Positions 16,562 to 25,910 of a stretch of 64,000 nt of DNA are shown here, in pieces. The position numbers and the translations under genes were made by a program. The stretch is from Yersinia alsatica (GTDB lineage Bacteria; Pseudomonadota; Gammaproteobacteria; Enterobacterales; Enterobacteriaceae), in contig NZ_CABHWW010000026.1 of NCBI RefSeq assembly GCF_902170305.1, positions 496,001 through 560,000 on the forward strand. Reading direction: 5' to 3'. The notes under the pieces are model-generated. The model searched no databases. It was not told the DNA's origin and worked only from the letters and a program-made list of their open reading frames with translations. Positions within the stretch are counted from its first letter, which is position 1. The number at the start of each line of letters is the position of its first letter.

Positions 16562-19139
16562 GTCAAATCAATCCCCTGTACAGGATTACATTGCGGACTT
16601 GCCCCTGACTGCACAGCAGCAAGGGGCGCTACGTGATGCTTTACCTGAGGATGTGCTACTTGATAGCACACCGGATGCCATCCCTCGGTTGCATCAGCAA
16701 CTGGCGGCCAGCATGTCTGAATCTGAACCCACCTGTAGTGAGCAAGACAGCGCGTTGGCTTCCGTTGATGCGCGTTTGCAAGCTGCATGGCCGGATGCAC
16801 TGAATGATGGCAAGCTATTGGCGCAAGATGCAGAAGGGCGCACGGTTATTCATGCCATGCCGCCGATCAAACGCACCAGTATGGCGCCGCAAGCATGGCG
16901 CACCAATCCGGTAGGCCGTTTTTGGGATTCATTACTGGGTCGCAGCCCTGTTTCGCGGGCACAGAGCCATGAAGAAGCGGCGGCTGAGAAAAAGTGGCGT
17001 AGCGTAGGTTCGCTGCGCCGCTATATCTTGCTGATACTGATCGTGCTGCAAACCACGATAGCTACCAGCTATATGAAGACCATTCTGCCTTATCAGGGCT
17101 GGGCATTAATCGATCCTTTCGAGATCTGGCAACAGAACTGGCAGGTGTCGGTGATGCAATTGCTGCCTTATTTACTGCAAACCGGCATCCTTATTCTGTT
17201 CGCCATTCTGTTCTGCTGGGTCTCTGCCGGTTTCTGGACCGCGCTGATGGGGTTCCTGCAATTACTGATTGGCAAAGATAAATACAGTATCTCTTCCACC
17301 ATTAAAGGGGATGAGGCGTTAAATCCCGCGCATCGAACTGCGCTGATTATGCCTATCTGTAATGAGGATGTAGAGCGAGTATTCGCCGGGCTGCGGGCAA
17401 CCTATGAGTCTGTGGCCGCGACGGGGCAGCTTGAGCACTTCGATATTTATGTGCTGAGCGACAGCTATGACCCTGATATCTGTGTAGCAGAGCAGAAAGC
17501 CTGGTTGGAACTGTGCCGCGATGTTGATGGTCATGGCCGTATTTTCTATCGCCGTCGCCGCCGTCGGGTTAAACGTAAAAGTGGCAATATCGATGACTTT
17601 TGCCGCCGTTGGGGCAGTCAGTACAGCTATATGGTGATTCTGGATGCTGACAGCGTAATGAGCGGTGGCTGCTTGACTGGCTTGGTGCGGTTAATGGAAG
17701 CCAATCCGAATGCTGGCATCATTCAGTCTGCGCCGAAAGCATCCGGTATGGATACGCTGTATGCCCGCGTTCAGCAATTTGCGACCCGAGTCTATGGCCC
17801 GCTGTTCACTGCCGGCCTGCATTACTGGCAATTGGGCGAATCCCATTATTGGGGCCACAACGCCATCATTAGGGTAAAACCTTTTATTGAGCACTGCGCG
17901 CTGGCACCTTTGCCCGGTGAAGGCTCATTCGCTGGCGCTATTTTGTCTCATGACTTTGTGGAAGCGGCATTAATGCGCCGTGCCGGATGGGGGGTGTGGA
18001 TTGCTTATGACTTGCCGGGCAGCTATGAAGAATTGCCACCTAACTTGCTTGATGAGCTAAAACGCGACCGCCGTTGGTGCCACGGCAACTTGATGAACTT
18101 CAGGTTGTTCTTGGTTAAAGGTATGCACCCGGTTCATCGGGCCGTGTTCCTCACCGGCGTCATGTCATATCTGTCGGCACCGTTGTGGTTTATGTTCTTG
18201 GTGCTGTGTACTGCGCTGCAAGCAGTACATACCCTAATGGAGCCGCAATATTTCTTGCAACCACGTCAGTTGTTCCCGGTTTGGCCTCAATGGCGGCCAG
18301 AACTGGCCATCGGGCTGTTCTCCACCACTTTGGTTTTGCTGTTCTTGCCTAAGTTACTCAGCATCATTTTGATCTGGGCGAAAGGGGCGAAAGAGTATGG
18401 TGGGGCAATACGCCTGCTGATATCGATGTTGTCTGAAATGCTGTTCTCAGTATTGTTGGCACCGGTTAGGATGTTATTCCACACCGTATTCGTGGTCAGC
18501 GCTTTCCTCGGATGGTCAGTGCAATGGAATTCACCGCAGCGTGATGATGATGCCACTCCCTGGAGTGAAGCGATGGTGCGTCATGGGCCACAGCTATTAC
18601 TGGGTTTGGTCTGGGCGGGTGGAGTGGCCTGGCTGGATCTGCGCTTCTTGTGGTGGCTATCGCCGATTGTCTTTTCGTTGATTCTCTCGCCAGTAGTTTC
18701 GGTTCTGTCTAGCCGCCGCACTTTGGGGCTTGCCAGTAAACGGGCTAAATTGTTCCTGATCCCGGAAGAATATAGTCCACCACGGGAATTGGTGGCGACG
18801 GAAGAGTATCTGAAGCTTAACCATCAGCGTGCGCTCAGTAATGGCTTCTTTCATGCAGTGATGAACCCATCATATAACGCGTTGGTTTGTGCCATGGCAA
18901 CGGCGCGTCATCACACTCGCGCGATTATCGAACAGGTGCGTACCGAGCGGGTAGCGCAGGCGCTGGACGCTGGGCCAGAGAAACTGGCTAAATTACAGCG
19001 ACTGGAACTGCTTAGTGATCCGGTACTGATTGCGCGTTTGCACCAGCAAGTGTGGCAGCAGCCGGAGCAATATCGAGTCTGGAACGGATATTATCGCCAG
19101 TTGGCGCATAATATGAAGGCGTTCCCGGCAGCTAAGTAG
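16554..19139 (+). CDS. opgH: Glucan glucosyltransferase OpgH
   Basis: An 861-residue inner-membrane family-2 glycosyltransferase. It has a soluble N-terminal region (~1-135), two membrane spans, a large cytoplasmic catalytic domain and several C-terminal spans. Catalytic signatures are visible: [19 protein letters not shown] (the DxD-type metal site), [14 protein letters not shown] and the QxxRW-like RDRRWCHGN. It uses UDP-glucose to make the linear glucan that OpgG processes. In E. coli the same protein also links UDP-glucose status to cell size by inhibiting FtsZ; that role is inferred here. It overlaps opgG by 8 bp, and a strong terminator follows. Confidence 0.96.
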   Translation: MNKSNQSPVQDYIADLPLTAQQQGALRDALPEDVLLDSTPDAIPRLHQQLAASMSESEPTCSEQDSALASVDARLQAAWPDALNDGKLLAQDAEGRTVIHAMPPIKRTSMAPQAWRTNPVGRFWDSLLGRSPVSRAQSHEEAAAEKKWRSVGSLRRYILLILIVLQTTIATSYMKTILPYQGWALIDPFEIWQQNWQVSVMQLLPYLLQTGILILFAILFCWVSAGFWTALMGFLQLLIGKDKYSISSTIKGDEALNPAHRTALIMPICNEDVERVFAGLRATYESVAATGQLEHFDIYVLSDSYDPDICVAEQKAWLELCRDVDGHGRIFYRRRRRRVKRKSGNIDDFCRRWGSQYSYMVILDADSVMSGGCLTGLVRLMEANPNAGIIQSAPKASGMDTLYARVQQFATRVYGPLFTAGLHYWQLGESHYWGHNAIIRVKPFIEHCALAPLPGEGSFAGAILSHDFVEAALMRRAGWGVWIAYDLPGSYEELPPNLLDELKRDRRWCHGNLMNFRLFLVKGMHPVHRAVFLTGVMSYLSAPLWFMFLVLCTALQAVHTLMEPQYFLQPRQLFPVWPQWRPELAIGLFSTTLVLLFLPKLLSIILIWAKGAKEYGGAIRLLISMLSEMLFSVLLAPVRMLFHTVFVVSAFLGWSVQWNSPQRDDDATPWSEAMVRHGPQLLLGLVWAGGVAWLDLRFLWWLSPIVFSLILSPVVSVLSSRRTLGLASKRAKLFLIPEEYSPPRELVATEEYLKLNHQRALSNGFFHAVMNPSYNALVCAMATARHHTRAIIEQVRTERVAQALDAGPEKLAKLQRLELLSDPVLIARLHQQVWQQPEQYRVWNGYYRQLAHNMKAFPAAK

Positions 19140-19163
19140 CTAATCCGGTAATACTAAAATAGA

Positions 19164-19199
19164 GAACGGGCCTACAGCATGTATTGCCCGTTTTTTTTT
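19164..19199 (+). terminator. opgGH terminator
   Basis: AACGGGC pairs with GCCCGTT, followed by nine T residues, 24 bases after the opgH stop. Confidence 0.85.
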
Positions 19200-19322
19200 A
19201 CAGCTAATCAAGCCGTCTCTTAATACTCGCTGCACGGCTTCTTAACACGCCACTATGATAAACTACATTCAGTCCTGAAGTTGAAAACGTTCATTATCTG
19301 AACTGCAAATTGTGTGAGTCCC

Positions 19323-19583
19323 ATGTTTAAACCAATCAATCGCCGGTCTGGCCTGATACGAAGCTTACTGCTGGGGACAAGTCTGATGCTGTTGTCCGGC
19401 TGCGGTAGCATTATCAGCCGTACAGTGCCGGGGCAGGGGCATGGACACCAATATTATCCCGGAGTGCAATGGGATATGCGCGAGGGGCCATGGAAATATG
19501 TCACGGTGATTGATGTTCCCCTATCAATGATTGTTGATACTTTTATGCTCCCCATTGATGCCAGCCACGGCCCCTACGAATAA
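19323..19583 (+). CDS. yceK: YceK/YidQ-type lipoprotein (DUF1375)
   Basis: An 86-residue lipoprotein precursor: a basic N-terminus, a hydrophobic core and the lipobox LLSGC with Cys27. The mature part has the family pattern of a YPGVQWD-like strand, a VIDVPLSMIVDTFMLPID core and a short tail. E. coli yceK occupies the same position after mdoH. Function is unknown. The start is ATG 19323; a GTG three codons upstream (19314) is possible. The gene product is probably anchored to the outer membrane, since the residue after Cys is glycine rather than aspartate. Confidence 0.85.
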   Translation: MFKPINRRSGLIRSLLLGTSLMLLSGCGSIISRTVPGQGHGHQYYPGVQWDMREGPWKYVTVIDVPLSMIVDTFMLPIDASHGPYE

Positions 19584-19600
19584 CAGCAGGAGCGATATAG

Positions 19601-20032
19601 ATGCCAGTCAAACCAGCCACCACTCATCCACCGGTATTAGCGTCAACCTCGATAATGCGGGTTGCCAGACCGACAGATAACCTTGAAATTGTCAGTGAGA
19701 TGTATTGCTGTGGTCTGGGGTTCACCCCATTAGGCCGCTTTACTGATCATCAGGGATTCGATGGCGTCATTCTTGGTCATCCGCACCACGCCTATCATTT
19801 AGAATTTACTCATCACCGTGGCGTTGAGGTAGGAAGGGCACCTACGCAGGACAACTTATTGGTATTTTATATACCGGACGAGGAGTTGTGGGCCAGTCAA
19901 TGCCAACAAATGTTAGTCGCTGGTTTTAACTCAGTAACATCTTATAACCCTTATTGGGATGTGAGCGGAAAAACCTTTGAGGATCCTGATGGTTATCGAG
20001 TGGTATTGCAGCAACGAGGGTGGGCGCTATAG
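19601..20032 (+). CDS. Glyoxalase/bleomycin-resistance (VOC) family protein
   Basis: A 143-residue single-module VOC protein. A beta-alpha-beta-beta-beta start (IMRVARPTDNLEIVSEMYCCGLGF) and a C-terminal KTFEDPDGYRVVLQQ strand with the usual metal-ligand aspartate/glutamate region are visible. The repeated histidines in HPHHAYHLEFTHH may also bind metal. Substrate and reaction are unknown. A good ribosome site (AGCAGGAG) precedes the ATG, 17 bp after the yceK-like stop, so the two may share a transcript. Confidence 0.8.
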   Translation: MPVKPATTHPPVLASTSIMRVARPTDNLEIVSEMYCCGLGFTPLGRFTDHQGFDGVILGHPHHAYHLEFTHHRGVEVGRAPTQDNLLVFYIPDEELWASQCQQMLVAGFNSVTSYNPYWDVSGKTFEDPDGYRVVLQQRGWAL

Positions 20033-20062
20033 CTATTTCACTAATATAAACTTGCCATAAAG

Positions 20063-20087
20063 AAACCCGCCACAAGGACGGGTTTTT
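20063..20087. terminator. Bidirectional terminator
   Basis: AAACCCG pairs with CGGGTTT, with T-rich tracts on both sides. It lies between the VOC gene and the convergent peptide transporter gene. Confidence 0.75.
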
Positions 20088-20114
20088 GAATCGAGCTTGG
20101 TTGAGCAATAACTA

Positions 20115-21650
20115 TTAGGCGGCTTGTTGGCCCTGAGTATTGTTCATCAAGCGGCGAATAGGCACGATAAGCAAGATCAACACGGCCGCACAGATAACTA
20201 AAGCAATTGAGCAGCGGGCAAACAGGGTTGGCAACATATCAAGCTGGTCTGCTTTAACATGACCACCAATCAGACCCGCCGCCAGATTACCCAGTGAGCT
20301 GGCACAGAACCATAGCCCCATGACCTGACCGCGCATTCTGTCTGGTGCCAGTAGCGTCATCGTCGCCAGCCCAATAGGGCTTAAGCACAATTCACCCAGC
20401 GTCAGCAGCAGAATACTCATCACCAGCCACAATGGCGAAACACCGGCACCACCACTGTTAAGCACATGCTGCGCGGCATACATCATTACGGCGAAGCCCG
20501 CAGCGGCACATAAGATACCAATGACGAATTTAGTGATACTGCTCGGTTGAATCTTCTTCTTCGCCAGCGCAGGCCATGCCCAACTGAATACTGGTGCCAA
20601 CAGAATAATAAATAGTGCATTTATCGATTGGAACCAGACTGTTGGGATCTCAAAACCCATAACAGTACGGTTGGTATAGTCATTAGCAAACAGGTTAAAT
20701 GAAGTTGGCTTCTGTTCAAAAGCTGACCAGAAGAATGCCGCTGACACCAACAGAATAAAGCACACCAGCAGGCGGGCGCGGTCTTTACGGCTCATGTTGG
20801 CAAAAGCAAACAAATAGACAAAATAGAGGGTAACGGAAGCGGCGATAACATATACCAGTAAGCTGGCAATCAACACCGGGTTAATCGGGATAACGCCCTG
20901 AGAAATCAAGGCTATGATGACCACGACCACGGCCATGATGGCGGTAACCCACTTGCCCACACCCTGACGTTGAACGGTGGGTTTATTCCAGCTTGAGTCC
21001 AGGCCAACTTCTGCGTCATAGCGTTTCATCGCCGGGATAGCAAAGCCACGGAAGATAAGTAATGCCACCAGCATACCAATCCCGCCGATACCAAAGCCCC
21101 AGTGCCAGCCATGGGTGCGCAACAGCCAACCGGAGAGCAGTGGCGCAATAAACGATCCCATATTGATACCCATATAGAACAGTGAGAAACCACCGTCACG
21201 ACGAGCATCGCCGGGCTTATACAGCGTCCCGACCATCACGGAGATACAGGTTTTGAACAGGCCAGTACCCAGCACAATAAACACTAAGCCGATAAAGAAC
21301 AGGTCATTACCAAAGAAGGCGGACATAGCAATCGACAGATGACCCAGCGCAATCAGGATAGAGCCGTACCATACCGCCCGCTGTTGCCCAAGCCAGTTGT
21401 CAGCCAGCCAACCACCGGGTAATGCTGCCAAATACATGCTACCGGCAAAAATCCCGACGATAGCCGAAGCTTGTTCACGCGGCAGACCCATACCACCATC
21501 AAATACTGTGGCGGCCATGAATAGAATTAAGAGGGGGCGGATGCCGTAAAACGAGAAACGCTCCCACATTTCGGAAAGAAACAGCCCGCTGAGCGGATAA
21601 GGATGACCAAAGAACGTACGACCGCTTTGGTTGTTAACAGAGGTTTGCAT
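20115..21650 (-). CDS. Proton-dependent oligopeptide (POT/PTR2) transporter
   Basis: 511 residues with about 14 hydrophobic segments. POT signatures are present: the ExxERFxYYG-type motif as EMWERFSFYGIRPLL near residues 26-40 (the Glu and Arg take part in proton coupling), and the PTR2 motif GTGLFKTCISVMVGTLY followed by DGGFSLFYMGINMGSFI. It imports di- and tripeptides with protons. The sequence is not close enough to any one E. coli Dtp protein for a symbol. ATG 21650 behind GGAAG is preferred over the 31-codon extension to 21743. Confidence 0.88.
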   Translation of the reverse strand: MQTSVNNQSGRTFFGHPYPLSGLFLSEMWERFSFYGIRPLLILFMAATVFDGGMGLPREQASAIVGIFAGSMYLAALPGGWLADNWLGQQRAVWYGSILIALGHLSIAMSAFFGNDLFFIGLVFIVLGTGLFKTCISVMVGTLYKPGDARRDGGFSLFYMGINMGSFIAPLLSGWLLRTHGWHWGFGIGGIGMLVALLIFRGFAIPAMKRYDAEVGLDSSWNKPTVQRQGVGKWVTAIMAVVVVIIALISQGVIPINPVLIASLLVYVIAASVTLYFVYLFAFANMSRKDRARLLVCFILLVSAAFFWSAFEQKPTSFNLFANDYTNRTVMGFEIPTVWFQSINALFIILLAPVFSWAWPALAKKKIQPSSITKFVIGILCAAAGFAVMMYAAQHVLNSGGAGVSPLWLVMSILLLTLGELCLSPIGLATMTLLAPDRMRGQVMGLWFCASSLGNLAAGLIGGHVKADQLDMLPTLFARCSIALVICAAVLILLIVPIRRLMNNTQGQQAA

Positions 21651-21981
21651 AAAGTCTTCCCATAGAATCGCCGTAAAATGAGCGAATAAACCATCATCGA
21701 ATGTCACCCTTTTGGCACTGCGGCCGGTTCTCAGGCTTAACACTCGTTACAGTAGAATTTAACGCAATAATAACGTCATTTTTTTGTGTCCATCGGGGTT
21801 ATATCGTATTTTTAGATGAAAAGTCGACACGCATCGCATTTATCAGGGTTATGTTTCTGGCTTTAACCGCTTTTCGCTACAATAATACGTGATATTTTCT
21901 AATGAAATGTGGACTTATTAATTATATTTATCAATAAGTTAAAATGAAAACTGAAGGTTTTATTGGTTCAGCGTCTTATTT
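21651..21981. promoter_or_regulatory. 331-bp gap holding the peptide transporter promoter
   Basis: The gap separates mdtG (ends 21982) from the peptide transporter start; both are on the minus strand. It should contain the transporter promoter and the end of the mdtG transcript. I see an AT-rich stretch near 21900-21960 but no convincing operator, hairpin or reading frame. Confidence 0.35.
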
Positions 21982-23226
21982 TCAACTGTCTTGCGGTTGT
22001 TGAACTTCACGCTGCCGTGCTTTTAGTGGCTGGCGCTGCAAACACCAGTAAGAATAAATCGCGTTAAACAGCACGACGACCGCCGTGACACAGAACACGG
22101 CACGGAAGCCATAGCTGGCGGAAACCGCCGCACCTAATAGTGGGCCACTGACATTACCGACATCACGAAATGATTGGTTATAACTAAAAATCCTACCAGC
22201 CACCTGATTAGTGCAGTTATAAATTAATAGCGTCTGTACCGCGGGCAGCAATGCGCCATCAGTTGCGCCTAATAAAAAGCGCAGAATGCCCAGTTGTAGC
22301 GGCGTCTGAACAAAAGCCATCGGGATCAGAATCAAGATGGAGAGCGCCAGCATGGCAATCAAAATACGTTCCGGGCCGATTTTATCGCCCAGTTTTCCCA
22401 AGCGCGGCGCACTCATCAGCGCGGCAACACCGGGCACCGAAGCAATCATGCCGCTGACAAATGCCAGATTATGAATATCACCCGCCAGTTCACGCACATA
22501 TAACGTCAGGATCGGCGCGATAGAACCGGTGGCAATCTGGATAATCATGGTGGTGACAAACAGGCTGAGGATTAACTTCGGATTTTTTAGCGAGTTAAAT
22601 ACTTGCCGCCCATTGAGCATGTCTTTTTTCAGTACTGGGGCAAATTGCTCTCTGACATACAGCCATGTCATAGCAAAACAGGCGAACAAAACCCCGGCCG
22701 TAATAAAGAATACCGGGCGCAAGCCATAGTTATCGGCCAAGAGCCCACCAATCAATGGCCCAATTAATGCGCCGCTGACCCCGCCGGTTGACAGCGTCCC
22801 CAAAGCCCAGCCACTTCTGTTGCGAGGAACTTGAGTGGCAATGAGTGCATTGGCATTAGGAATAAAGCCACCCAATAGCCCCAGCAGTGCTCGCAGTGCC
22901 AAGAACTGCCAGATATTCTGTGCCATCCCCATCAATACCATCACAATCCCCATACCGAGCGCTGAGCGCAGCAGCATGATTTTGCGGCCTTTCCGGTCGG
23001 CAAGGCTGCCCCAGAATGGCGCGGCAATAGCAGAAAACAGGAAAGTGATGCTGAAGACCAAACCGGACCACATGTTTAATGACTGGTGGCCGCTCACACC
23101 TAACTCCTCCACATAAAGTGGCAGGAAGGGCATGATCAAACTAAATGCCGCGCCGGTTAGAAAACAGCCTAACCAGGTGACAAATAGGTTTCTTTTCCAG
23201 TTAATAGGTTGTGGAGCCGAGGTCAT
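21982..23226 (-). CDS. mdtG: Multidrug efflux MFS transporter MdtG
   Basis: 414 residues (E. coli MdtG/YceE 408), strongly similar throughout: [21 protein letters not shown]-type start, the MFS loop 2-3 motif [10 protein letters not shown], and [17 protein letters not shown], the antiporter motif C of DHA1 drug exporters. Twelve membrane spans are expected. In E. coli it confers fosfomycin and deoxycholate resistance and belongs to the MarA/SoxS/Rob regulon; I did not find a clear marbox here. It lies between opgGH and lpxL as in E. coli. Confidence 0.95.
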   Translation of the reverse strand: MTSAPQPINWKRNLFVTWLGCFLTGAAFSLIMPFLPLYVEELGVSGHQSLNMWSGLVFSITFLFSAIAAPFWGSLADRKGRKIMLLRSALGMGIVMVLMGMAQNIWQFLALRALLGLLGGFIPNANALIATQVPRNRSGWALGTLSTGGVSGALIGPLIGGLLADNYGLRPVFFITAGVLFACFAMTWLYVREQFAPVLKKDMLNGRQVFNSLKNPKLILSLFVTTMIIQIATGSIAPILTLYVRELAGDIHNLAFVSGMIASVPGVAALMSAPRLGKLGDKIGPERILIAMLALSILILIPMAFVQTPLQLGILRFLLGATDGALLPAVQTLLIYNCTNQVAGRIFSYNQSFRDVGNVSGPLLGAAVSASYGFRAVFCVTAVVVLFNAIYSYWCLQRQPLKARQREVQQPQDS

Positions 23227-23494
23227 AAATTACCGATTAAGCAAGTGATTGCTTTGTGTCTCTTTATTCGTCGATAGGGGCGTTTGAAGGGGCAACAAAG
23301 CACAAGAAGAAAACAGTTAGCAAGGTAAGTATGCGCCCATAGTCCATTTACATCAATGAGATGAATGTTAGTTTTTATTAAAATGGAAAGGTGGTTTGAA
23401 ACAGTGGGATAAGCTTATTCGTTTGGGGAATAACAAATTAGTACTCATTGGTCTTAATGTTATATTCAGTATGGTTTTTATCAACATAAAGACA
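23227..23494. promoter_or_regulatory. mdtG upstream region
   Basis: 268 bp separate the mdtG start from the terminator of the next gene. The region must hold the mdtG promoter. It is AT-rich (23340-23480) with no reading frame or repeat that I can support. Confidence 0.35.
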
Positions 23495-23528
23495 TGAAAA
23501 AAGCCACTCCGCTAGCGCAAGAGTGGCT
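23495..23528 (-). terminator. Terminator of the DoxX gene
   Basis: AGCCACTC pairs with GAGTGGCT, followed on the minus strand by six or more U residues. Confidence 0.85.
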
Positions 23529-23558
23529 CAATATCACATCCGGCATTAGCGCAGATTT

Positions 23559-23993
23559 TTAGCGGTAAGCTTCGTTCTTGGTAATGGAATAACGGCCACT
23601 ACCCAGCAGCATAATGGCAACGCCGCCCAAGAAATACATAGCTTCGTTTTCCAGACCCCAAGCACCAACCTGAGTCAGGGTAAAGAATTTACCGGTACCT
23701 ACCATCAATACGGCAACCAATAAATTAACGGCGTAAATAAACGCCGCTGGGCGAGTAAACAGGCCCAGAATAATCAGCAGCGGGGTAATAATCTCGCCAA
23801 TGTAAACGCCATAAGCGACAAAGCCCGGAATGCCCTGAGCTTGTAAAGACTCTGCTATCCAGCTAGTACCGTGCTGAATTTTTGCCACACCATGAAATAG
23901 CATCAAAATACCGAACGTAAGGCGCAATAATAGTCTGCCGCCGTCCGGGTGATTAGTTAATCGCGTGAACCAGAGATTGAGCGTTGCTAGCAT
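23559..23993 (-). CDS. DoxX-family membrane protein
   Basis: A 144-residue protein with four predicted membrane segments and DoxX family features: GGRLLLRLTFGILMLFHGVAK in the first span, GVYIGEIITPLLIILGL in the second, and a conserved C-terminal GVAIMLLGSGRYSI. It resembles YqjF and YphA of enterobacteria. The physiological role is unknown; relatives are tied to thiol or oxidative stress. A clear intrinsic terminator follows. The start codon ATG 23993 is preceded by AAGGAT. Confidence 0.85.
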   Translation of the reverse strand: MLATLNLWFTRLTNHPDGGRLLLRLTFGILMLFHGVAKIQHGTSWIAESLQAQGIPGFVAYGVYIGEIITPLLIILGLFTRPAAFIYAVNLLVAVLMVGTGKFFTLTQVGAWGLENEAMYFLGGVAIMLLGSGRYSITKNEAYR

Positions 23994-24165
23994 GTGTATA
24001 TCCTTATCAAGAAAAAAATAACCAGATAATAACTAAGATTAATTATTTGCATTATCAGTCAGATAAATACTATCTTTCTAGCGGATAAAACTGACAGATT
24101 GTATCAAAAAAACTGATATAAACTAATTCTCATTATTATTTGTAATATCTTTTTCATCTAAGCGA

Positions 24166-25086
24166 TTACTCATACAGTGAAGGCGCGCCCTCTGGCCGGG
24201 TTTTAAAGCGGCGGTGCAGCCACATATATTGGTCTGTGGCCCGAACAATCTCTTTTTCCACCACTTTGTTCATAAAGGCCGCCGCCTCAACTTCATTATC
24301 CAGCGGGAAGTTCTCAACCGCAGGTTGTAAAATCAGTTGATACCCTTTGCCATTAGGCAAACGGCGCGGTGTGAACGGGATAATGGCAGGTTTACCCATG
24401 CGCACCAGCAGGTAAGTCCCAGTGGTGGTTGCGGCTTGTTCGACAGCAAATAGCGGCACGAAGACACTGCTGCGTGGGCCATAATCATGGTCTGGGGCAT
24501 ACCAGATAATCTCGCCTTGTTTAAGGCTACGAATCATTCCTTTCAGATCCTTGCGATCCAGCATGGCTTTATTCGACCGCATCCGGCCCCATGTCTGCAT
24601 CCAATCCATAGCTTTATTGTCATGAGGGCGATAGACGCCAATACCCGGATTGTAGATACCAAAAATACGTGCGCCCAACTCTAACGTCAGGAAATGCAAG
24701 CCGATCAGTAACACTCCTTTGCCTTCATCGCGTGCTCGTTGGATATGCTCCAACCCGCTAACACTGCACCAGCGCTGAATGCGCCAGTTGGGCCAAAACC
24801 ACGCCATACCGGTTTCAAATAGCCCCATACCGACGGATTCAAAATTCTTAACCAGCAGTTCATCGCGCTCCGCTTGGGGCATATCAGGAAAACACAGCTC
24901 CAGATTGCGTTGCGTTATGCGCTTGCGCCGTTTGAGAAAACGCATAGAAAAACGGCCCAGCGAGGTACCCATAGTGTAGATAACCGGGTAGGGGAGTAGC
25001 ACCAACAAGTAGAGAATACCGAGGCCGAGCCAGGTCAGCCAATAACGTGGGTGCAGTAGTGAACGATCAAAAGAAGGAACTTGCAT
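24166..25086 (-). CDS. lpxL: Kdo2-lipid IVA lauroyltransferase LpxL (HtrB)
   Basis: A 306-residue inner-membrane acyltransferase with one N-terminal hydrophobic anchor. It carries the HxxxxE catalytic motif (HFLTLE), [19 protein letters not shown] and [18 protein letters not shown], nearly identical to E. coli LpxL. It transfers a laurate-type acyl chain from acyl-ACP to Kdo2-lipid IVA. The start at ATG 25086 ([16 protein letters not shown]) lines up with the E. coli N-terminus; ATG 25104 would add six residues. LpxP is a close paralogue, but the HFLTLE core and the position between mdtG and trhO favour LpxL. The acyl chain used in this organism cannot be read. Confidence 0.92.
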   Translation of the reverse strand: MQVPSFDRSLLHPRYWLTWLGLGILYLLVLLPYPVIYTMGTSLGRFSMRFLKRRKRITQRNLELCFPDMPQAERDELLVKNFESVGMGLFETGMAWFWPNWRIQRWCSVSGLEHIQRARDEGKGVLLIGLHFLTLELGARIFGIYNPGIGVYRPHDNKAMDWMQTWGRMRSNKAMLDRKDLKGMIRSLKQGEIIWYAPDHDYGPRSSVFVPLFAVEQAATTTGTYLLVRMGKPAIIPFTPRRLPNGKGYQLILQPAVENFPLDNEVEAAAFMNKVVEKEIVRATDQYMWLHRRFKTRPEGAPSLYE

Positions 25087-25325
25087 ATCTGTTCTCAGCG
25101 TCATTGTAATTCATGCGGACAGTTAATTCGCTATTATTGATGGCGGACGTTGGATCCAGCCCTGTGCCAACCTGCTCATCTGTCGTTTTAAGGTAGACTA
25201 TTCTGGCATTTTTAGGGGCTTACAGGAAAAAAGACCGCACCAAAAAGCCATTTTTATGCTTTTTTGCAGAAATTTTCGTCAGCGAAATCACATATTTGAT
25301 GGTTAATTAGCCAACGGTAATGTGG

Positions 25326-25910
25326 CTATTTTATCGGATTAAGGATGCTGACCAGTTCTGCCAAACTGCTGACCGCCATTTTTTCCATCACTTTCGCGCG
25401 GTGGACTTCTACCGTTCTGACGGAGACACAAGCTTTGTCGGCGATATCGCGATTAATCAATCCCTGCATAACCCATTGAGCAATCATCTGTTCCCTGGGG
25501 GTCAGCAAGGCATAGCGCTGTTGTACTTGCCAACGGCTCATCAGTAGCTCCGATTGCCGCAATCCTTGTTGCAACGCCGCCATCAATGGCGCAGTGGCGA
25601 CCGGTTTTTGCAAGAAATCGACCGCCCCCAGCTTCATCTGTTCCACTGCTTGCGGCACCTCGCCATGTGCAGTGAGGAAGATCACCGCCAGTGTGCTGCT
25701 TACCTGGCGCATCTGGGCATAAACCTGTGTGCCATCAAGTAATGGCATGCGAATATCCAGCAATAATACGCCGGACTGATGTAAGCCAGCTTGAGCGAGA
25801 AATAGCTCGCCGTCATGCCACACCTTGACTTTGTAGCCTAGGCTTTCCAGTAAAAAACGGCAGGCATCAGTAACGGCAATATCGTCATCAACCAGATGAA
25901 TCAGAGACAA
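25326..25910 (-). CDS. ttrR: Tetrathionate response regulator TtrR
   Basis: A 194-residue FixJ-type response regulator. The receiver domain (~1-120) has phospho-acceptor Asp52 in LLLDIRMP, the acidic VDDD start, and conserved Thr and Lys (FLTAHGE, LQKPV). The C-terminal LuxR-type HTH (~130-190) has LTPREQMIAQWVMQGLINRDIA and SVRTVEVHRAKVMEKM. It should activate ttrBCA when TtrS senses tetrathionate. Its first 23 bases overlap the end of ttrS, so the two are co-translated. A short TAGCCA/TGGCTA inverted repeat overlaps the stop codon and may be a weak terminator. Confidence 0.95.
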   Translation of the reverse strand: MSLIHLVDDDIAVTDACRFLLESLGYKVKVWHDGELFLAQAGLHQSGVLLLDIRMPLLDGTQVYAQMRQVSSTLAVIFLTAHGEVPQAVEQMKLGAVDFLQKPVATAPLMAALQQGLRQSELLMSRWQVQQRYALLTPREQMIAQWVMQGLINRDIADKACVSVRTVEVHRAKVMEKMAVSSLAELVSILNPIK